Shown here: positions 56,064-64,000 of the stretch, one piece after another
Numbering within the stretch: position 1 is the first letter of the stretch
How the letters are laid out: the number at the start of each line of letters is the position of its first letter
NCBI RefSeq assembly: GCF_002154725.1
Contig: NZ_MTAW01000104.1
Coordinates: forward strand, 62,001-126,000
Length of the DNA stretch: 64,000 bases
From: Nostoc sp. 106C
GTDB lineage: Bacteria; Cyanobacteriota; Cyanobacteriia; Cyanobacteriales; Nostocaceae
Direction of reading: 5' to 3'
Position numbers and translations under genes: made by a program
The notes under the pieces: generated by a model
Seen by the model: the letters and a program-made list of their open reading frames with translations, nothing else
Database searches by the model: none
What the model was told of the DNA's origin: nothing

Positions 56064-56570
56064 ATGGCAAGAGTAGCTTTCAACAGAGACTTGCAGGTTA
56101 ATTGGGTGAGTTGGCTTGCTGATTTTATGCTGGCGGGTATGGTTATTGGTCCGCTAGCTGCTCCCTTTCTTGCTGCGTCTGGGGTGCCTTTGCTACCAAG
56201 GATTGCAAATATTATTTATTTCATGGGCAATCATGTATGCCCACAACCTGATATGGGGTTAGATTTAGCACCACCCTTTATCATGGCTGTATGTATGCGT
56301 TGTTATGGCACTGTCACAGGTTTACTAATAACGCGCCTGTTGTATGGGGCGACGGGTGGTAAAGGTTTTTACTGGTTAAATCAGTATGGCTGGAATGGTG
56401 TTGCGATCGCCAGCGTGTTGATGATGGCCTATCCTTTGGAATTAGCAGCCCAGGTTTTCGGTTTGTGGAGTTTTAATAATTATATTGTCACGCCTTTTGG
56501 GTTAATTACGGGTTTGGCGTGGGGGTTATTTACTATGCCAATTTTGCACGGGCGACTTTCAAGCAATTAG
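56064..56570 (+). CDS. DUF2085 membrane protein
   Basis: A 168-residue integral membrane protein with four hydrophobic segments (for example FMLAGMVIGPLAAPFLAAS). The DUF2085 signature is present: CPQPDMGLDL with conserved Cys and a following MAVCMRCYGTVTGLL (CxRC-type motif). Conserved Cys residues suggest metal or redox binding, but the role is not known. It starts 45 bases after agrE in the same direction and may be cotranscribed, which would be of interest for nitrogen metabolism, though the family is widespread in cyanobacteria without agrE next to it. Confidence 0.85.
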   Translation: MARVAFNRDLQVNWVSWLADFMLAGMVIGPLAAPFLAASGVPLLPRIANIIYFMGNHVCPQPDMGLDLAPPFIMAVCMRCYGTVTGLLITRLLYGATGGKGFYWLNQYGWNGVAIASVLMMAYPLELAAQVFGLWSFNNYIVTPFGLITGLAWGLFTMPILHGRLSSN

Positions 56571-56584
56571 CTGATTTCCAATGA

Positions 56585-57067
56585 ATGCGTAATTTCTATA
56601 ACTATAGAATTTATCTAGATGCTTGTTGCCTCAATCGTCCGTTTGACGATCAAACACAATCTCGGATTGCACTGGAAACACAAGCAATCCTGACAATTCT
56701 TAGCCAATGCCAATCAGGAATCTGGAGACTGATCGCCAGCGCTGCTTTGGATGCAGAATTAGACCAAACTCCTGATCTAGAAAGACTCAAGAATGTCAAA
56801 AAAATACTCGCGATCGCTAAAATCAAAGTCATCAGCAGCCAACTCATCGAAAAGCGATCAGCAGAACTCCAAAGCTTGGGATTTTCTAGCTATGATGCCA
56901 CTCATATCGCAAGTGCTGAAAGAAGCCAAGCCGACATTTTCCTCACGACAGACGATAGACTCCTCAGAAAAGCCGAGAAAAACTCTCAATTGATTAACGT
57001 AAAAATTAATAATCCTGTGCAATGGCTAGTAGAGGTTATACAAATAGAGGGAAACAACAATGGCTAG
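56585..57067 (+). CDS. PIN-domain protein (toxin-like)
   Basis: A 160-residue PIN-domain protein. The acidic residues typical of the fold are there: IYLDACCLNRPFDD (first Asp), AALDAELD (Glu/Asp), YDATHIASAE (Asp) and LTTDDRLLRKA (Asp). It resembles cyanobacterial PIN toxins that start YLDxCCLNRPFDD. The stop codon overlaps by eight bases the start of a 75-residue gene, which has the size and position of a cognate antitoxin. In most vapBC loci the antitoxin gene comes first; here the order is reversed. Start ATG 56585. Confidence 0.85.
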   Translation: MRNFYNYRIYLDACCLNRPFDDQTQSRIALETQAILTILSQCQSGIWRLIASAALDAELDQTPDLERLKNVKKILAIAKIKVISSQLIEKRSAELQSLGFSSYDATHIASAERSQADIFLTTDDRLLRKAEKNSQLINVKINNPVQWLVEVIQIEGNNNG

Positions 57068-57287
57068 AACACAGCAGGAAATCATCAGACAAGGTTATCA
57101 AGCATTAGTCGATTCTTTAGGAGTTGTCGATGCCATAAGATTTATTCAACATTTCAGTCCAGGTCAAGGTGACTATACAAAGGAACGTCATCAGTGGCTA
57201 GACAAAAAATCTTTAGAAGATGTTTTTGCACAAATGAAACAACCTTCAGAAGATAATCTTAATCAATACGAGGAAATTATTGAGTAG
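57060..57287 (+). CDS. Small protein following the PIN gene (candidate antitoxin)
   Basis: A 75-residue, mostly helical protein (RTQQEIIRQGYQALVDSLGV; DAIRFIQHFSPGQGDYTKER). The C-terminal part is acidic (SEDNLNQYEEIIE), which is common among antitoxins. It overlaps the PIN gene by eight bases, so the pair is translationally coupled. No DNA-binding motif is clear from sequence. Antitoxin role is inferred from context and size only. Similar ‘QGYQALVDALGVVDAIRFIQ' proteins are known beside PIN genes in cyanobacteria. Confidence 0.75.
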   Translation: MARTQQEIIRQGYQALVDSLGVVDAIRFIQHFSPGQGDYTKERHQWLDKKSLEDVFAQMKQPSEDNLNQYEEIIE

Positions 57288-57324
57288 GGTGGGCATTGCC
57301 GATCCTAGAAATTAGATTATCCCC

Positions 57325-57366
57325 ACTGGAAGTGCGTAGGCGTAGCCCGTCGTAGACAGCGCATCT
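57325..57366. repeat. Palindromic repeat (GCGTAGGCGTAGCCCG family)
   Basis: GTGCGTAGGCGTAGCCCGTC followed by GTAGACAGCGCATC is a common intergenic repeat of Nostocales genomes. It lies between the candidate antitoxin gene and the convergent amidase gene. Confidence 0.65.
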
Positions 57367-57386
57367 TCCCCTTATTTTGCAAAATC

Positions 57387-59222
57387 TTACTGCACTTTTC
57401 TAAACCACTCAGTAATCCCATCCGCTAGCACTTTTGCCATCTTCTTCTGTTCTCCTGCGTTCACCACCTGCTCAAATTCATTGGGATTACTCATAAAACC
57501 TAATTCCAGCAACACCGATGGCGCAGCAGTGGGACGTGTCAGAGCCAGGTTATCCCAAAACACACCATAGGAAGGCCTGCCCAGGTTTTTGACTACATAG
57601 TTGTGCAAAAATAGTGCTAAACTGTGTGCCTGGGTGTTATACCAAAAGGCTGCAAATCCCTTAGTTTTTTCTGCATCGCCATCATCGGGTAAAGAGTTGT
57701 GATGAATAGAAAGAGCGATCGCAGGTTCTTCTTTACTAATAATTACTTGCCGTTCTCCTAAAGATACTTCTTTATCATCCTCCCGTGTTAGCACCACTGT
57801 CGCTCCTCGCTTCACCAACTCATCACGCAGCAACTTGGAGACCGCCAAGTTGACATCTTTTTCTAAATAGCCAGTTGGGCCACTGGCACCTGATTCTTTA
57901 CCCCCATGTCCGGGATCAAGTAAAATCTTGATGCCGGATAAAGGTTTGCGTGCTTTGTCTTTGATTACAGGCGGATGACGCAAAGCTAAAACTAGGCTCG
58001 TACCTTCGTATCTCAGCTGATATCCCCACTGTTGAGATTTTTTGAGATTAAAGGTGTATTTAACCTGTCCGGGAGCCACCTGTTGCCAATCTAGGCGAGA
58101 AATTAGGGGACTATCATCCGTGCGCACAATATCTGTTTGGGCGGTGGTGTTGTAGAGTGTGAGGCTGAAAGAGCGATCGCTTTGTTGTACGCTCACAGGA
58201 ACAGGAACTTCAAGCGGGAAAACAATCTCCGTGGCGCTAGGGAGTTGTCGATAGCCGACACTGCGAATGATTGTACGTGGTGAGATAGCACCTGGTAAAA
58301 CTTGGGTTTCTTTACTATTAATCCAAGCACCATAATCTAGGCGTAACCATTCACCTTCTTTCCCCGTGACTGTGGCTCTGGTTCCTTTAGGTAATGGTGT
58401 GAGCCTTGAATGGTCGGTACTTGGACCAGTGCGAGCTACGCCTGAGTCTGCTGTTACCTCAACAACGGGCAATTTTATGGGTGTGAGAATTTCAATTTTG
58501 CCAGTACCTGACTGAGTTACAGTCTGACCATTAAGTGTCAGTCGAAATTCTGGTTTACCCAAATCAATATTTTTACCGGAATCTGGAATAACAGCACTGG
58601 AAAATATATTATTACCGTAAATTAGGGAGCTAGTTTCGATTGGAGAATCAGGCTTTTGTGCTATGGTGCAACCCTCATACCTTCCTGCGATAGACTGGTT
58701 AGCAGGTTGATTATTTCCCGTTAAGGCAGCCAAATTATTTGGTAGTTGTGCCTTGATGGGTTGGGGTGCAAGGGCAATAGTTTGATTAGCCAGGTTAACA
58801 GAAACACTGGCGTTAGAGGGTGCAATCGCGCTAAAACAAATTAATTCCCCTGGTAGCCTGGCTATGTCGGCTGCTGGCGTTAGAGAATCTTTGGCAAAGG
58901 CTAAACCTTGTGGTAGCTGAGGCTGAGTGGTAAGTCTTGTCACCTTAATCTGAAGTTCTTGATTTTGGTGACGCACAGTAAACAAATTATCTCCCAATTG
59001 CAAGGGAAAACTTGGGGCAAAATGACCAGCCTTGCTGCGGGTAATTGGCTTACCATTAAACAACACTTGACCATCTGATGGTGCAGTACCAAGAAAAAAG
59101 ATTTTTTCCGCACTTGTTTGGTAGTTTGTATTGGGAAAAACAACTACAAGAGATGAATCTGCCAATGCTACTGAGGAGGTGACAATCAGGCTTAATATTA
59201 CCAGTCCTACGAGTTTTTTCAC
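57387..59222 (-). CDS. amiC: N-acetylmuramoyl-L-alanine amidase (AmiC type)
   Basis: A 611-residue exported cell-wall hydrolase. A signal peptide (VKKLVGLVILSLIVTSSVALA) is followed by an N-terminal beta-rich domain, an SH3-like domain (about 260-320: ARTGPSTDHSRLTPLPKGTR, cited as GPSTDHSRLTPL), an AMIN-like region and the C-terminal Amidase_3 domain (about 435-608). Zinc ligands are visible in LLDPGHGGKESGASGP (His, Glu) and IHHNSLPDDGD (His), and the catalytic Glu in LLELGFMSNPNEF. Such amidases split septal peptidoglycan; in Anabaena AmiC enzymes drill the septal nanopores needed for filament communication. Start is the GTG at 59222 (MKK-like signal). Confidence 0.88.
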   Translation of the reverse strand: MKKLVGLVILSLIVTSSVALADSSLVVVFPNTNYQTSAEKIFFLGTAPSDGQVLFNGKPITRSKAGHFAPSFPLQLGDNLFTVRHQNQELQIKVTRLTTQPQLPQGLAFAKDSLTPAADIARLPGELICFSAIAPSNASVSVNLANQTIALAPQPIKAQLPNNLAALTGNNQPANQSIAGRYEGCTIAQKPDSPIETSSLIYGNNIFSSAVIPDSGKNIDLGKPEFRLTLNGQTVTQSGTGKIEILTPIKLPVVEVTADSGVARTGPSTDHSRLTPLPKGTRATVTGKEGEWLRLDYGAWINSKETQVLPGAISPRTIIRSVGYRQLPSATEIVFPLEVPVPVSVQQSDRSFSLTLYNTTAQTDIVRTDDSPLISRLDWQQVAPGQVKYTFNLKKSQQWGYQLRYEGTSLVLALRHPPVIKDKARKPLSGIKILLDPGHGGKESGASGPTGYLEKDVNLAVSKLLRDELVKRGATVVLTREDDKEVSLGERQVIISKEEPAIALSIHHNSLPDDGDAEKTKGFAAFWYNTQAHSLALFLHNYVVKNLGRPSYGVFWDNLALTRPTAAPSVLLELGFMSNPNEFEQVVNAGEQKKMAKVLADGITEWFRKVQ

Positions 59223-59283
59223 AGCGAGATCACAGAAGATTTCACAATAGTTACTGTGGCACAATGACGGGATGTATTTTTAG

Positions 59284-60930
<1,647 letters not shown>

Positions 60931-61191
60931 TACCGCTTTGCTTAATTAAAAATTGCCAAAGCTGATGTTCTAGGCTTTTTGTCTATCCTATAGACCTATG
61001 ATGGTGACAATAATTTTTGAGAATGGCTGACACTGAACTCGTAAGGTATAGCATCTTTATTCCCACCGTGCTGTACTAGTGTAAGCTGACAACAGTAATC
61101 TAAAATTCACAATCAACAGCAGCTTTTTGGCGATTTAAATTGTGAATTTTTTTAAAAGGACAGCGACATCACGGGGACTTGAGGAGATTTT

Positions 61192-61614
61192 GTGGCGTAC
61201 TGGGTGAAAATCCTTTACGAGAGGAAAAAATACGTAGTCAATTTTGACCGTATTAATGCCTTTTGTTATGAACAAAATGGCAGAGTTACCTTTTGGCTAC
61301 CCGATTCTGCTATTCCAATTGTGATTAACCCACAAAGTAATCCGCAAGACTATGACAAGATTTTGCAATACATAGAACGTGTGACTGGTTTGGAACTAGA
61401 AGATACTTATTGGGTGAAAATTATTTATGAAAATAATCAATATGTAATTAACCTCAATTGCATTAGTTCCTTTTGCCAAGAATCTAACGGCAGGATAACT
61501 TTTTGGTTGCCTGATGGTACTATTCCCATCATCATCAATCCTGCGAGTAATCCAGAGTCTTATCAAAAAGTTTTGCAATACGTTCAGAAAGCAACAGGAT
61601 ATTCTTTGTCTTAA
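61192..61614 (+). CDS. Tandem-duplicated small protein of unknown function (140 aa)
   Basis: The protein is two copies of a ~70-residue unit. Copy 1 (about 2-71) reads YWVKILYERKKYVVNFDRIN, then GRVTFWLPDSAIPIVINPQS; copy 2 (about 72-138) reads YWVKIIYENNQYVINLNCIS, then GRITFWLPDGTIPIIINPAS. Both continue with NPxxYxKxLQY(I/V). The pattern is a beta-rich start (YVVNFDRI) and a C-terminal helix. I do not recognise the family. The start is the GTG at 61192. DNA similarity between halves is visible but partial, so the duplication is not recent. Function unknown. Confidence 0.7.
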   Translation: MAYWVKILYERKKYVVNFDRINAFCYEQNGRVTFWLPDSAIPIVINPQSNPQDYDKILQYIERVTGLELEDTYWVKIIYENNQYVINLNCISSFCQESNGRITFWLPDGTIPIIINPASNPESYQKVLQYVQKATGYSLS

Positions 61615-61737
61615 ATGTTGAAGCGAGGACATAGGCCAGAATGAAGGAGAGAGTTTTAAGCTATGTCTTTTTGCCTTGCCCAATTGAAAGCTTCCACACA
61701 ATCAAAGATTTATTAGTCTTCAATCAGCGAAAAGTTC

Positions 61738-61777
61738 TGCGGGAGGGTTTCCCTCCGCAGGAAACTTTTCAAGGCAA
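61738..61777. repeat. Palindromic repeat
   Basis: CTGCGGGAGGGTTTCCCTCC followed by GCAGGAAAC forms a strong stem. It is related to the repeat inserted in the transposase at 47651-47704. Confidence 0.7.
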
Positions 61778-61827
61778 TGGTGCGTTGAGGGCAAACACTG
61801 ATTGCTACCTTCTGCTTTTCTCTTGTA

Positions 61828-62223
61828 CTAGACACTTTGAGTATTGCCATTGGCTGCTTCTTTTGCACTAGCTTTTAAACGGCTAATAGTGCTTCTACGG
61901 ATGCGTTCACTTTTACGCACACCACCCGCCATCTCATATTCGTAGCTGTCTTTACCGTATTTTACCGCAACTCCCAGCAGCATATGAGCAGAGAGATCAC
62001 CCAAGGTTTTCTCTAATTCTTTAATCTCGCTTTTGTAAGCATTAACCACGCACACAGCAGTATTATAAGATTGAATTTTACTGCGCAATTTCTCTATTAT
62101 CTGTGTCATATTTTCCAAGTTGCGATTATTCCCAAAATCTATGTTTGGATCAATCGCCTTGAGTCCGTAGGTTCTTAATACAGCTTTTTCTAAAACACGT
62201 GATTTCTGTTTTTGACGAGGCAT
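61828..62223 (-). CDS. Hypothetical basic protein (131 aa)
   Basis: A 131-residue basic, helical protein (starts MPRQKQKSRVLEKAVLRTYG). The middle has a coiled-coil-like region (IIEKLRSKIQSYN, VNAYKSEIKELEKTLGDLSA). The C-terminal part (YEMAGGVRKSERIRRSTISRLKASAK) is rich in Lys/Arg/Ser. No signal or known motif. I do not recognise the family, but similar short basic proteins are frequent on Nostocales chromosomes and plasmids. Start ATG 62223. Confidence 0.6.
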   Translation of the reverse strand: MPRQKQKSRVLEKAVLRTYGLKAIDPNIDFGNNRNLENMTQIIEKLRSKIQSYNTAVCVVNAYKSEIKELEKTLGDLSAHMLLGVAVKYGKDSYEYEMAGGVRKSERIRRSTISRLKASAKEAANGNTQSV

Positions 62224-62494
62224 AGGTGTCTTCCTTTTATAGCGTTTTAAAGCTAGCTTGCCTTAGCGAAGCTGCATTTCGGTTCAGCAATATACACAAA
62301 TATTTGCAATTTTTATAACATAAATTTTCAGTAATTTTACGATGATAATTTGAACTTAGGGGCGCGAGGTAATGACAAAACTTGTTGTCCTAACGACAGA
62401 AGTTGTGGGAGTAATCAAGGCATCGGTGCGATATTCCTCATTCTGAATCGATTCCTGACGTAATTAGGTATTGCCCAGCAAAACGCGGATATGG

Positions 62495-62513
62495 TGGGCA
62501 TTGCCCATCCTGC
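62495..62513. repeat. GGTGGGCATTGCCCATCC palindrome
   Basis: A short palindromic unit that also occurs at 21761 (GGTGGGCATTGCTACCC) and near 57289 (GGTGGGCATTGCCGATCC). Confidence 0.6.
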
Positions 62514-62522
62514 TGTATTAAT

Positions 62523-63074
62523 TCATCGTTCACCACCTAAGAAGGCAAACTCCGATTTAATATTCCAACGGCTACCGTCGTGAATTAATAAGGTCAACTT
62601 ATCGGCAATAAACTCAAAATGTAACTGCTGATTTTCAAATTCTGGCCAAGCAGCTTTAAAGTTCTGCCGCGTTAAGTCCCGAAATGCCACTGTCATGTGG
62701 GGTGCAAAGGGGCGAGTTTTGCCAACTTTGTCTACAATACCCAAGTTTGCTTCTACATACGCCATTAAATCTCCTTGCAAGGTCAACAGTTCTTGGCTTC
62801 TCACTACATCTATATAGATGACGCGGGGTGCAAAGGCAGCAAACCCACTGAGTGTAATCGGTAGTGACTGTTGCTCACTAGCAAACTCTCTGATCGATGC
62901 TTCTAGACGTGACACATCGTTATCTGCCCATTCAAAGGGCGGTTGCAGAGTAATGTGGGGTGGGGACTTTTGCGCGTGTTGGCTGGCATAATTATCAGCG
63001 AAGTATTGCTTGATTTGGTTAGCGTAATCTTGAATGTCTTGCGGTGGTAGGAGGGCGATAAAAAAGCGGCTCAT
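62523..63074 (-). CDS. 2'-5' RNA ligase-family / ThpR-like phosphodiesterase
   Basis: A 183-residue member of the 2H phosphoesterase superfamily. Both HxT-type motifs are present: PPHITLQPPF (H-I-T) and FAPHMTVAF (H-M-T). ThpR-type enzymes open 2',3'-cyclic phosphates and can ligate tRNA halves in vitro; the in vivo role is unclear. Length and motif spacing are usual. Start ATG 63074. It is divergent from the YciI-like gene. Confidence 0.9.
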   Translation of the reverse strand: MSRFFIALLPPQDIQDYANQIKQYFADNYASQHAQKSPPHITLQPPFEWADNDVSRLEASIREFASEQQSLPITLSGFAAFAPRVIYIDVVRSQELLTLQGDLMAYVEANLGIVDKVGKTRPFAPHMTVAFRDLTRQNFKAAWPEFENQQLHFEFIADKLTLLIHDGSRWNIKSEFAFLGGER

Positions 63075-63230
63075 TCAATTTTAGATTTTAGATTTTGCAG
63101 AAAGTCTGAGCGCCGGAAGCCAGCGCTCAGACTTTCCAAGACGGATTTTAAATTAATATTGAGCAGCGAAGATTGGTTGAAAGATATTACAACTAGATGA
63201 CGAGACAAAAATTCAAGAGGTTGCAAGTAA

Positions 63231-63497
63231 ATGCCTTGGTTTGTGAAGATTGAAGCAGGCAAAGTTGATAAACCTACCTTTGACCAATATGTACCCGCCC
63301 ATAAAGCTTACGTTCAGGATTTAATTGCCAAAGGACACAAAGCCAAAACAGGTTATTGGGCAGAATTCGGAGGCGGGATGATGCTGTTTGAGGCGGAATC
63401 GATGGACGAAGCCCAAGCCATTGTAGCCCTTGACCCATTGGTAAAAAATGGTTGTGTGAAATATCAGCTACACGAATGGCGAATTGTTATGGAATAA
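63231..63497 (+). CDS. YciI-like protein
   Basis: An 88-residue YCII-family protein with the ferredoxin-like fold. Conserved parts: FDQYVPAHKAYVQDLIAKGH (catalytic-like His of the AH-x(3)-Y/L turn), WAEFGGGMMLFEAESMDEAQ and the ALDPLVKNG loop with the family's Asp and Pro. Members act as small hydrolases or dehydrochlorinases in some bacteria, but most are of unknown function. Start ATG 63231. The SRP RNA follows about 40 bases after its stop codon. Confidence 0.88.
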   Translation: MPWFVKIEAGKVDKPTFDQYVPAHKAYVQDLIAKGHKAKTGYWAEFGGGMMLFEAESMDEAQAIVALDPLVKNGCVKYQLHEWRIVME

Positions 63498-63534
63498 CAC
63501 TCAATTACTGATTTTTAGTGTTATTCTATTAATA

Positions 63535-63637
63535 GACCTGGACCTATGCGACTTCAACGCCCAAATCTTGTCAGGACCGGAAGGTAGCAGCAATACGGGA
63601 TGCTTGTGGTAGGCGTAGACTCCGGGTCGCCCTATTT
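63535..63637 (+). ncRNA. ffs: Signal recognition particle RNA (small, 4.5S type)
   Basis: The apical domain is exact: GTCAGGACCGGAAGGTAGCAGC (core at about 63570-63591, cited in pieces as GTCAGGACCGGAAGG and TAGCAGC) with the conserved GGAA loop. The flanks pair (GACCTGGACCTATGCG with TAGACTCCGGGTC-type partner), giving a ~100-base hairpin. It binds Ffh and targets membrane proteins to SecYEG. Exact ends are approximate. Confidence 0.93.
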
Positions 63638-63656
63638 GTAGGAGCGTTCAGCAGCA

Positions 63657-64000
63657 ATGCCTGGTTTTGGAGATATTGTTCAAAAAGCTTTTTACCTCGG
63701 TGTTGGGTTAGCTTCTTACGCGGGTGAGAAAGCAGGGGGAAAATTAGCGGAACTGCGATCGCAAGTCCAAAAACTGGCAGATGAGATGGTGGCAAAGGGC
63801 GAAATGACCACGGATGAAGCCCGTCGCTTTGTCGAAGATATGATGAAGCAAGCTCAACAGCCCCAATCATCTGGTGCGGCCACAGACAAAACACCGCCTG
63901 CTGAACCTCGCCGCATTGAAATTTTAGAGGAAGATGAAGAGCCAACGGTCAAAGATTCCTCAACCGATGATGTAGATGGATTGCGTGACCAAGTGCTAGA
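63657..64000 (+). CDS. Phasin-family-like protein (partial, cut by the window end)
   Basis: The ATG at 63657 starts an open frame that runs off the window. The visible ~114 residues begin MPGFGDIVQKAFYLGVGLAS, then YAGEKAGGKLAELRSQVQKL and ADEMVAKGEMTTDEARRFVE. This is like the short cyanobacterial phasin/PhaF-type coiled-coil proteins, which associate with storage granules or act as small structural proteins. After residue 70 the sequence is low-complexity and acidic (LEEDEEPTVKDSSTDD). Function beyond the family resemblance is unknown. Confidence 0.7.
   Translation, partial: MPGFGDIVQKAFYLGVGLASYAGEKAGGKLAELRSQVQKLADEMVAKGEMTTDEARRFVEDMMKQAQQPQSSGAATDKTPPAEPRRIEILEEDEEPTVKDSSTDDVDGLRDQVL

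Noticed and set aside
63535-63637. Possible tRNA near 63.6 kb
   Set aside because: The conserved GGAA apical loop region identifies SRP RNA; no cloverleaf or CCA-arm pattern is present.

Overview
The window comes from a filamentous, probably heterocyst-forming cyanobacterium of the Nostocales (Nostoc, Calothrix or Tolypothrix type). HIP1 octamers (GCGATCGC) are scattered throughout. Heptameric short tandem repeats (STRR) occur in many intergenic gaps and inside the RNase P RNA gene. The gene set includes Psb32, AgrE, a CIRCE-controlled orphan groEL, a cyanobacteriochrome-like kinase and ethylene-receptor-like kinases. GC content is moderate to low. Most of the window is chromosomal housekeeping and conserved cyanobacterial genes in short transcription units. 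I see no tRNA, CRISPR array or prophage.

Layout. 1-6.5 kb: end of a beta-propeller gene, panB, two small overlapping unknown genes, a decayed strip (Uma2 tail and methyltransferase-HIT remnants), an intact Uma2 gene and a Ser/Thr kinase with seven WD40 repeats. 7-9.6 kb: serA and prmA. 9.7-15.5 kb: a minus-strand block made only of signalling genes: an ethylene-receptor-like HisKA_3 kinase, a NarL-type regulator, a lone receiver, and a hybrid kinase carrying an AhpD-like domain and a cyanobacteriochrome-type GAF domain. 15.8-23.8 kb: thioredoxin, fabG, M4 protease, a WecA/MraY-type transferase, CIRCE-groEL2, corA and an unknown membrane protein. 23.8-35.7 kb: rnpB with an STRR insert, rnc, a Gfo/Idh/MocA oxidoreductase with repeat-derived coding segments, a Cache-type kinase, a RibD-type reductase, a COG3146 protein, a DUF4346 protein, psb32, Uma2, a HEAT-repeat protein, surE and a coiled-coil protein. 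36-46.5 kb: sugar transferase, HupE/UreJ-like protein, a second ethylene-receptor-like kinase, ABC exporter, a membrane protein, galE, a SafE/ferric-reductase-like fusion with a partner protein, and an M28 peptidase.

46.5-53.6 kb is the accessory, decaying part. It holds vapBC, a broken IS4-type transposase that carries a 54-bp palindromic repeat, a small orphan fragment, a 4-hydroxyphenylpyruvate dioxygenase remnant, a DUF1400 hydrolase, a GNAT enzyme and an NTF2-like gene interrupted by one stop codon. 53.9-64 kb returns to conserved genes: agrE, a DUF2085 protein, a PIN toxin-like pair, an AmiC-type amidase, pyrG, a tandem-duplicated small protein, an RNA-ligase-like phosphodiesterase, a YciI-like protein, the SRP RNA and the start of a phasin-like gene.

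The most interesting signal is the 9.7-15.5 kb signalling block. The ethylene-binding domain and the bilin-binding GAF domain, which Synechocystis combines in one protein (SynEtr1/UirS), appear here as separate neighbouring kinases with two regulators between them. A second ethylene-receptor-like kinase lies 22 kb away. The other recurring theme is a set of dispersed palindromic and STRR repeats that have entered genes (Gfo/Idh oxidoreductase, histidine kinase tail, transposase, rnpB), in some cases without breaking the reading frame.
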